DNA of 64,000 nucleotides from JAIBJN01 sp963775505 (GTDB lineage Bacteria > Actinomycetota > Thermoleophilia > Gaiellales > Gaiellaceae). The DNA lies in NCBI GenBank assembly GCA_963775505.1, contig CAVZIL010000001.1, positions 558,001 to 622,000 on the forward strand, given 5' to 3'. How positions within the stretch are numbered: position 1 is the first letter of the stretch; the number at the start of each line of letters is the position of its first letter. This document shows positions 57,545-64,000 of this stretch, one piece after another. Under the pieces are notes generated by a model, which worked only from the letters and a program-made list of their open reading frames with translations, made no database searches and was not told the DNA's origin. The position numbers and the translations under genes were made by a program.

Positions 57545-59614
57545 GTGGCGCTGACGATCCTCGAGGGCTCCACCTTCTGCGTCTCCGACGAGCTCGGGGA
57601 CATCAGCGAGCCGACGATGGGGCTCTTCGCCCACGACACGCGCTTTCTCTCGCGCTGGGTGCTGACCATCAACGGAGCCCGACCGCTCATGCTCTCGTCC
57701 CGGAAGGTGGAGTACTACTCGGCCGCCTTCTTCCTGCGCAACCCGGTCGTGGACGACCTCGCGCACGACGAGATCTCGATCGCGCGTGAGCGCTTCATCG
57801 GCGACTCGATGCAGGAGCAGCTCGTCGTCTCGAATCACGCGCCGCGGCGGGTGGCGTTCGACCTCTCGCTCGAGATCGGGAACGACTTCGCGGACATCTT
57901 CGCCGTGAAGGCGTACGACTTCGCACTCGGCGACCCCGACCGCGCGGAGCCCCTTCCGGCAGCCGTGCCGGCCGTGTACGAGGCCGAGGACAACCAGTTC
58001 GTGTTCTCGGCGAGCGAGAACGGCTTCCACGGCCTGACGCAGGTCGTCCTCTCCGAGCGGGGCGTCGCGGAGGACTCGAAGGTGACCTACCGCATCGAGC
58101 TCGGGCCGCGGGAGACGTGGCGCCTGCGGGCCGACGTGATCCCGGCGACCGACGGGCATCGCACCGCGGTGCAGCTCGCGGAGCGACGGTTCGGCGACGA
58201 GCTCGCCCGCGTTCGCGCCTCGCTTGCGGCCTGGCGGCTCCGTGTCCCGCAGCTCCGTGGTTCCTGGGACGACCTCGCGCACTCGTTCCGGCAGTCGGTG
58301 GCCGACCTCTCCTCGCTGCGGATGGACGAGGACACGCGCGTTCCGGGGCAGCTTCCGGCGGCGGGGATGCCGTGGTTCATGACGGTGTTCGGCCGCGACA
58401 CGCTGATCACGTGCCTGCAGACGCTCCTCTTCGGGCCGGAACTGGCGCAGAACGCGCTCGCCGTGCTCGCCGAGCTGCAGGCGCGCGACGACGACCCGGA
58501 GGCGGACGCCGAGCCGGGGAAGATCGTCCACGAGGTCCGCCACGGCAGGAGCGCCGAGGCCTGGTTCCCGCGGTACTACGGCACCGTGGACGCGACGCCG
58601 CTCTACCTCGTCCTCCTCTCCGAGGTGTGGCGCTGGACGGACGACGCCGGCCTCGTGCGCGACCTGCGCGAGCCGGCGATGCGCGCGCTCGAATGGATCG
58701 ACCGTTACGGCGACCTCGACGGCGACGGCTTCGTCGAGTACCGTCGACGCTCGTCGCGGGGGCTCGTGAACCAGTCCTGGAAGGACTCGGGCGATTCCCA
58801 GCTCTTCCACGACGGCCGGCACGCCCAGGCCCCGATCGCGCCCTGCGAGGTGCAGGGCTACGTCTACGACGCCAAGCTGCGTCTCGCCGAGCTGGCGCGC
58901 GACGTCTGGCGCGAGCGCGAGCTGGCCGAGCGGCTCGAGCGCGAGGCCGCCGAGCTGCGCCGGCGCTTCGACGACGCCTTCTGGTGCGAGGCCCGCGGAG
59001 GCTATTACGCGCTGGCCCTCGACGCCGACAAGCAGCGGGTCGATTCCCTCACCTCCAACGTCGGCCACCTGCTCTGGAGCGGGATCGTGCCCCCTGAGCG
59101 CGTGGATGTGATCGTCGACCAGCTGATGGGCGAGGAGTTGTGGTCGGGCTGGGGCGTCCGGACGATGTCCGTCGGCGACGGGGGGTTCAACCCGCTCGCG
59201 TACCACAACGGCACGGTGTGGCCGCACGACAACTCCCTGATCGCCTGGGGCCTCGCGCGCTACGGCCGCTGGCCCGAGGCCCAGCGCATCGTCAGGCGGC
59301 TCCTGAACGCGTCGTCGTACTTCGACCACCAGCTTCCCGAGGTCTTCGCGGGCTTCTCGCGCACGGAGACTCCGTTCCCGATCCCCTATCCGACCGCTGC
59401 GCGCCCGCAGGCGTGGGCGGCGGGAGCGCCGGTGCTCCTGCTGCAGCTTCTGCTCGGGCTCGAGCCCGACCGACGGCGCCACGTCCTCGGTACGACCGCT
59501 CCCGACGACATTCCCTCGTGGGCCGGCTCGCTCCGGCTCACCGGAGTGCGGGCGTTCGACAAGGCCTGGGACGTGCACCTGCAGGACGGGCGTGTCACGA
59601 TCGAGCCGGCGTGA
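57545..59614 (+). CDS. Glycogen debranching-type enzyme (amylo-alpha-1,6-glucosidase family)
   Basis: 689 residues, GTG start. The N-terminal domain (LEGSTFCVSDELGDISEPT, GLFAHDTRFLSRWVLTING) matches the glycogen-debranching N-terminal domain; an (alpha/alpha)6 barrel follows with LPAAGMPWFMTVFGRDTLIT (about 275-294), WFPRYYGTVDATPLYLVLLS, LVNQSWKDSGDSQLFHDG (about 410) and NPLAYHNGTVWPHDNSLIAW (about 547-566). The family hydrolyses alpha-1,6 or related glucosidic bonds; in actinobacteria it often sits by a trehalose or glucan gene. The next gene is a GT4 glycosyltransferase, coupled by a GTGA overlap. Confidence 0.9.
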   Translation: MALTILEGSTFCVSDELGDISEPTMGLFAHDTRFLSRWVLTINGARPLMLSSRKVEYYSAAFFLRNPVVDDLAHDEISIARERFIGDSMQEQLVVSNHAPRRVAFDLSLEIGNDFADIFAVKAYDFALGDPDRAEPLPAAVPAVYEAEDNQFVFSASENGFHGLTQVVLSERGVAEDSKVTYRIELGPRETWRLRADVIPATDGHRTAVQLAERRFGDELARVRASLAAWRLRVPQLRGSWDDLAHSFRQSVADLSSLRMDEDTRVPGQLPAAGMPWFMTVFGRDTLITCLQTLLFGPELAQNALAVLAELQARDDDPEADAEPGKIVHEVRHGRSAEAWFPRYYGTVDATPLYLVLLSEVWRWTDDAGLVRDLREPAMRALEWIDRYGDLDGDGFVEYRRRSSRGLVNQSWKDSGDSQLFHDGRHAQAPIAPCEVQGYVYDAKLRLAELARDVWRERELAERLEREAAELRRRFDDAFWCEARGGYYALALDADKQRVDSLTSNVGHLLWSGIVPPERVDVIVDQLMGEELWSGWGVRTMSVGDGGFNPLAYHNGTVWPHDNSLIAWGLARYGRWPEAQRIVRRLLNASSYFDHQLPEVFAGFSRTETPFPIPYPTAARPQAWAAGAPVLLLQLLLGLEPDRRRHVLGTTAPDDIPSWAGSLRLTGVRAFDKAWDVHLQDGRVTIEPA

Positions 59615-60646
59615 GGATCGCCATCATCTCCCCGGTGTGGTTCCCGGTGCCGCCGTCCGGCTACGGCGGCATCGAGTGGATCGTCGCGCTGCTCGCGGAT
59701 GGCCTCGCCGAAGCCGGTCACGAGGTCACGCTCTTCGCCTCGGGCGACTCGTCCACGAAGGCCGAGCTCGTCGCCGCGTACCCGGAGGCGCCCTCGGCGG
59801 ACATCGGCAAGACGACGCCCGAGCTGCGCCACGCGCTCGCCTGTTACGAGCGCGCCGCTGAGTTCGACATCGTCAACGACCACTCGGGGCCGCTGGGGGC
59901 GGTGCTCGGCGCCGCTGTGGAGACCCCGGTTGTTCACACCGTGCACGGGCCACTGGTCGGCGAGGACGGCGAGCTCTACGTCGTTCTCGCCCGAGTCGCT
60001 CCTGAGGTCGGCCTGATCTCGGTGTCGCTCAACCAGCGGAAGCCACAGCCCGACCTCCCCTGGGTCGCGAACTGCCACAACGCTCTCGACCTGGACGCGT
60101 ACCCGGTGCACACCGACCGCGGGGAGTACCTGCTCTTCCTCGGGCGGATGAGCGCGGACAAGGGCTGTCACCGGGCCGTCGAGGTCGCCCGGGAGGCCGG
60201 GCTTGCCGCTCAGGATCGCCGGGAAGATGCGGGAGCCCGCCGAGCGCGAGTATTTCGAGACGTACGTGGCCCCGTACCTCGGCGACGGGATCGAGTACCT
60301 CGGCGAGACCAGCCACGGCAAGAAGGTGGCCCTGCTCCAGAACGCCCGCGCGACGCTCTTCCCGATCGAGTGGGAGGAGCCGTTCGGCCTCGTCATGATC
60401 GAGTCGATGGCCTGCGGGACGCCCGTGATCGCCACCCGCTGGGGCGCCGCTCCCGAGGTGATCGAGCACGGCCGCTCAGGGGTGCTGGTGGATGACTACC
60501 GCAAGATGGCGGGCGCGCTCGCCGCGGCGGACAGGCTCGAGCCGCTCGAGTGCCGCCGCTGGGTCGAGGAGCACTTCTCCGCGACCCGCATGATCGAGGA
60601 CTATGTGGCCGCCTACGAGGCGGTCGTCTCGCGCGCCGCGGCCTGA
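59611..60646 (+). CDS. GT4-family glycosyltransferase, one frameshift
   Basis: About 344 residues after removal of one extra base near 60203. The N-terminal domain begins IAIISPVWFPVPPSGYGGIE and contains LAEAGHEVTLFASGDS; the C-terminal domain has LFLGRMSADKGCHRAVEVAR, then after the slip PLRIAGKMREPAEREYFETY and the donor site ATLFPIEWEEPFGLVMIESM with ACGTPVIATRWGAAPEV. These are the GT-B fold, GT4 marks (E-x7-E motif). The sugar donor is not known. Its 3' end overlaps the convergent cystathionine enzyme gene by 34 nt. Confidence 0.88.
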
Positions 60647-61776
60647 GACCCGGCGAGTGCCTGCTCGAGGTCGGCCACGAGGTCGGCGGCCGACTCGAGC
60701 CCGACCGAGAGGCGGACGAGGTTCCCCGGCGTGGCGAAGGAGGCCTCGCTGGTCGAGGCGTGCGTCATGCGGGCGGGAACCTCGATGAGGCTCTCGATGC
60801 CGCCGAGGCTCTCGGCCAGCTTCCAGACCTTCGTGCGCGTGACGAGCGCCTCGGCCTCCTCCACGGAGCCGGCCAGGAACGAGATCATGCCGCCGAAGTC
60901 CCGCATCTGACTCGCCGCGATCTCATGGCCGGGATGGTCGGGGAGGCCCGGGTAGAGGACCCGCTCGACCGCGGGATTCTCCGAGAGGAAGGCCGCGACC
61001 GCCCGAGCGTTCTCGCAGTGGCGCTCCATCCTGATCGCCAAGGTCTTCAGGCCGCGGAGGACGAGCCAGCAGTCGAAAGGCCCGGGGACGGCCCCCAGCG
61101 ACTTCTGCAGGAACTTCAGGCGCTCCGCGACGGTGGGGTCGTTCGTGGCGACGAAGCCGCCGATCACGTCCGAGTGGCCGCCGAGGTACTTCGTCGTCGA
61201 GTGGACGACGACGTCGGCCCCGAGCTCCAGCGGGCGCTGGAGGAACGGCGTGGCGAAGGTGCTGTCGACGACGACGAGGGCGCCGGCCGCGTGGGCGGCC
61301 TGGGCCGCCTTCTCGATGTCGATCAGGTTCAGGAGCGGGTTCGTCGGCGTCTCGAGCCAGACGATGCGGGTCTGCTCGTCCAGGTGCGGCTCCAGGCCGG
61401 CGTCGATCTCCTCGGCGGAGAGGTAGGCGAAGCGGTAGCCCTTCGGCTCGTAGACCTGGGAGAACATCCGGTAGACGCCGCCGTAGACGTCGTTCACGCA
61501 GACGACGCGGTCGCCGGGGTTCACCAGGTGCATGATCGTCGTCGTCGCTCCGAGCCCCGAGGCGTACGCGAGCCCGTGGTCGGCTCCCTCCAGGGAGGCG
61601 AGGCAGGTCTCGAGCGCCGTCCGCGTCGGGTTCCCCGACCGGGAGTAGTCGTAGCCCTTGTTCACGCCGACGGCGTCCTGGACGAAGGTCGACGTCTGGT
61701 AGATCGGCGGGATCATCGCCCCGGTCGCCGGATCCGGCTCCTGCCCGTCGTGGATGGCCCGCGTCTCGAAGTCCAC
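60613..61776 (-). CDS. Cystathionine gamma-lyase/synthase family PLP enzyme
   Basis: 387 residues. Trans-sulfuration family: MDFETRAIHDGQEPDPATGA, PPIYQTSTFVQDAVGVNKGY, YDYSRSGNPTRTALETCLAS, and the Schiff-base lysine in VVVHSTTKYLGGHSDVIGG (about residue 199). The downstream segment MISFLAGSVEEAEALVTRTK and RLSVGLESAADLVADLEQAL are also typical. As the preceding gene encodes a cystathionine beta-synthase, a role as cystathionine gamma-lyase in the reverse pathway from homocysteine to cysteine is most likely. Confidence 0.9.
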   Translation of the reverse strand: MDFETRAIHDGQEPDPATGAMIPPIYQTSTFVQDAVGVNKGYDYSRSGNPTRTALETCLASLEGADHGLAYASGLGATTTIMHLVNPGDRVVCVNDVYGGVYRMFSQVYEPKGYRFAYLSAEEIDAGLEPHLDEQTRIVWLETPTNPLLNLIDIEKAAQAAHAAGALVVVDSTFATPFLQRPLELGADVVVHSTTKYLGGHSDVIGGFVATNDPTVAERLKFLQKSLGAVPGPFDCWLVLRGLKTLAIRMERHCENARAVAAFLSENPAVERVLYPGLPDHPGHEIAASQMRDFGGMISFLAGSVEEAEALVTRTKVWKLAESLGGIESLIEVPARMTHASTSEASFATPGNLVRLSVGLESAADLVADLEQALAGSQAAARETTAS

Positions 61777-61850
61777 GGCCTCAGTCTACGCGCGCCGTCG
61801 CCGGCAGCCACGTCCCGGTGCCAGGCACTTGGCCGTGGCCGGAGGGGACG

Positions 61851-63259
61851 CTAGGCGCCGCCGGCGGCGGCTCGGCCGTGGGCGAGGTACTCGAGGAGAT
61901 CGGCGCGGGTGAGGACGCCGACCGGCTTGCCGCTCCGGGCGACGACCACCGCCGGGTTCCCGGCGGAGAGGTCGGCGAAGACGGTGTCCACCGACTCGTC
62001 GATCTCCACCGCCGGCAGGGGCGGCTCCATCGCTACCGCCACCTCCTCGCCGAGGGCGTCGTGGCTGCGGAAGACGCGGTCGAGGAGCCCGCGCTCGCGA
62101 ATTGACCCGACCACGTCGGCGAGCGACTCGACGCCGTCGTGGCGCACGACCGGGATCTGGGAGATGGAGTAGCGCCGCATGAGGTCGATCGCCTCGCCGA
62201 CCTTCTGGTGCGACTCGACCGTGACGAGCTCCGGCATCTCGGGCTCCTCCTGACGCTTGAACGCGAGCACTTGCTCGATCGTCGGCGCCGGCGCCTCCCG
62301 CTCGAGGAAGCCGTGCTCCATGAGCCAGTTGTCGTCGTAGACCTTGGAGAGGTAGCCGCGGCCGGAGTCCGGGATCAGCGTCACGAGCGTCGCCTCCGGC
62401 CCGAACCGCCGGGCGACCTCGAGCATCGCCCACACGGCCGTTCCGCCCGAACCGCCCACGAGCAGCCCCTCCTCCCGCGCCAGCCGCCGGGCCGTCCGGA
62501 ACGACTCGCCGGTCGGAGACCCTCACGTACTCGTCCACGAGGGAGGGGTCGAAGGTCGTCGGCCAGAAGTCCTCGCCGATACCCTCGACGAGGTACGGAT
62601 GGACGTTGTCCGGCTGGAGAAGATCGAGCCTTCCGGGTCGGCCCCGACGACGAGCAGGCCGGGCTTCTGCTCGCGGAGGTAGCGCGCGGTCCCCGGTGAT
62701 CGTCCCGCCGGTCCCGACGGAGAAGACGATCGCGTCGACCTCGCCGCCGGTCTGCTCCCAGATCTCCGGGCCGGTCGTCTCGTAATGGGCCTCGGGGTTC
62801 GCCTGGTTCGAGTACTGGTCCGGCTTGAAGGCACCCGGGATCTCCTCCGCCAGGCGGTTCGACACCGAGTAGTAGCTCTCGGGGGACTCCGGCGGTACTG
62901 CCGTGGGGCAGATGACGACCTCGGCGCCGTAGCCGCGCAGGAGCGCGCGCTTCTCCTCGGCGATCTTGTCGGGCATGACGAAGACGCAGCGGTAGCCCTT
63001 GATCGCGGCAGCGATGGCGAGCCCGACGCCGGTGTTCCCGCTCGTCGGCTCGACGATCGTCCCGCCCGTGCCGGAGCTTCCCCTCCCGCTCGGCATCCTC
63101 GATCATGCGGAGCCCGATCCGGTCCTTGACGCTCCCGCCCGGGCTGATGTACTCGAGCTTGGCGAGGAGCGTCGGGCCCAGCTCGACCCCGACTCGCTGC
63201 AGCCGCACCAGCGGCGTCCCGCCGACGAGATCCAGCACGGTCGGGTACTCGCGGGCCAC
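61851..63259 (-). CDS. Cystathionine beta-synthase with CBS domain pair, four frameshifts
   Basis: About 468 residues after correcting slips near 63069 (+1), 62691 (+1), 62620 (-1) and 62510 (+1). Segments in order: VLDLVGGTPLVRLQRVGVEL, ISPGGSVKDRIGLRMIEDAE with the PLP Lys, then TIVEPTSGNTGVGLAIAAAI, YSNQANPEAHYETTGPEIWE, VFSVGTGGTITG, then PGLLVVGADPEGS, HPYLVEGIGEDFWPTTFDPS, LVGGSGGTAVWAMLEVARRF, and two CBS domains (ISQIPVVRHDGVESLADVVG; NPAVVVARSGKPVGVLTRAD). GTG start 63259. It joins serine and homocysteine. The corrected length is a whole number of codons, which supports sequence error. Confidence 0.85.
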
Positions 63260-63268
63260 GGCCGTAGC

Positions 63269-64000
63269 CTAGTGCCGGAAGTGGCGACGGCGAGGCGAAG
63301 ACCATCACCCCGCCCGCCTCCTCGACCGCCGCGACGACCTCGTCGTCACGCTTCGACCCGCCGGGCTGGACGATCGCCGCGCACGCCCGCGTCGAGCGCG
63401 AGCTGCGGACCGTCCGTGAAGGGGAAGAAGGCGTCGGAGGCGAGCGCGGCCCCGGCGAGGTCGTGCCCGTGCTCGGCGCGCCTTCTCGAGCGCGAGACGG
63501 ACCGCGTCGACCCGGCTCGTCTGGCCTGCGCCGATGCCGATCGACCTGCAGGTCAGTGGCGATCACGATGGCGTTCGAGGCCACGTGCTTGGCGACCCGC
63601 CAGGCGAACAGGAGGTCGCCCCAGCCGGTCTCGTCCGGGATGCACGTCGGTGACGACCTTCATGCCCTCGCGGTCGTCCACCTCGGCGTCGGTGTCCTGG
63701 ACGAGGAAGCCGCCGAGCACGCGGCGGTAGTCGCGGTCGCCCGGGCTCGCACCGCGACGCTCGCGGTCCCGGAGGATCCGCAGAGCCTCCTTCTTCCGCA
63801 GCGTCGCCAGCGCCTCGTCGTCGTACTCCGGCGCGATCAGGACCTCGACGAACTGCTCGCCGAGCCGGGCGGCGAGCTCCGGCGAGACCTTGCGGTTCAG
63901 CGCCACGATGCCGCCGTAGGCAGAGACGGGGTCGGACGCGAGCGCCTTCGCGTACGCCTCCTCGATCGTGGCCGCGACCGCGGCTCCGCACGGGTTCGCG
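63269..64000 (-). CDS. purH: AICAR transformylase/IMP cyclohydrolase, 3' part, five frameshifts
   Basis: The C-terminal ~240 residues of PurH, cut by the window end. Frame segments read NPCGAAVAATIEEAYAKALA, SDPVSAYGGIVALNRKVS, RRVLGGFLVQDTDAEVDDRE, then DETGWGDLLFAWRVAKHVAS, SNAIVIATDLQ, IGIGAGQTSRVDAVRLALEK, SDAFFPFTDGPQLALDAGV, AIVQPGGSKRDDEVVAAVEE and the normal end RRHFRH before the stop at 63269. Five single-base insertions near 63638, 63549, 63478, 63382 and 63287 explain the breaks. PurH makes IMP from AICAR and formyl-THF. It is upstream of the transsulfuration genes on the same strand. Confidence 0.85.

Noticed and set aside
55403..59578. Upstream extension of the pntA2 frame over about 4 kb on the minus strand
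   Set aside because: Only the last 101 codons look like a protein; the rest is the antisense of the debranching enzyme, SDR and transhydrogenase genes.

Overview
The window is a 64 kb piece of a high-GC genome (by eye close to 70% G+C) with dense, mostly overlapping genes, many GTG starts, GTGA/ATGA stop-start overlaps, and TAnnnT boxes a few bases before start codons (leaderless transcripts). With the two luciferase-like (LLM) oxidoreductases, tandem PH-domain proteins, TrpB2, an S8 protease and a methylamine-dehydrogenase-like light chain, this points to an actinobacterium, most likely of the Thermoleophilia (Gaiellales/Solirubrobacterales) type. The assignment is an inference; there is no rRNA in the window.

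Layout. 0-4 kb: three tRNA genes (Val, Glu, Lys), an MpaB-type oxygenase, and a small region of lower GC next to tRNA-Lys bounded by related inverted repeats and carrying a DHFR-like, a VOC and an HNH/recombinase-type gene. 4-9.5 kb: envelope genes (L,D-transpeptidase, PH-domain membrane proteins, a Pro-rich secreted protein, a degenerate GGDEF protein). 9.5-21.6 kb: amino-acid metabolism (TrpB2, threonine dehydratase-like, ornithine cyclodeaminase-like, aldo/keto reductase, tryptophan 2,3-dioxygenase, class V PLP enzyme) and a complete Liv-type ABC importer with a cupin protein. 21.8-45 kb: a long co-directional catabolic region: molybdenum hydroxylase (CoxMSL type) plus CoxG, two LLM monooxygenase-like proteins, a flavin reductase, M20 and M24 hydrolases, FAH hydrolase, an HMGL-type aldolase/synthase, RidA-like protein, GntR/FCD regulator, FAD oxidoreductase, TIM-barrel isomerase, two ketopantoate-reductase-like proteins and a second complete Liv-type importer. 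Together they look like uptake and breakdown of an unidentified nitrogen-containing compound. 45-48.7 kb: two MarR regulators divergent from an ABC exporter. 49.3-52.1 kb: a small Mau-like redox cluster. 52.2-64 kb: subtilisin-like protease, proton-translocating transhydrogenase (pntB, pntA2, pntA1), SDR, glycogen-debranching-type enzyme, glycosyltransferase, reverse-transsulfuration enzymes and the 3' part of purH.

The most unusual points are: (1) the Mau-like cluster, whose CcdA/MauF-like membrane gene is interrupted by an in-frame TGA exactly where the family has the redox Cys of its S-P-C motif, followed by a hairpin at a distance compatible with a bacterial SECIS; (2) an intergenic repeat present twice (32897-33060 and 47029-47148), bounded by inverted GTGAGCG-like ends, each copy followed by a hairpin that contains the start codon of the next gene; (3) a matching pair of 17-bp operator-like palindromes in the catabolic region.

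About 18 single-base frameshifts, nearly all +1, cluster at 43.4-45.7 kb and 60.2-64 kb (one more at 23.9 kb). They break otherwise well conserved genes and are more likely sequence errors than true pseudogenes. There is no gene-free stretch longer than 300 bases.
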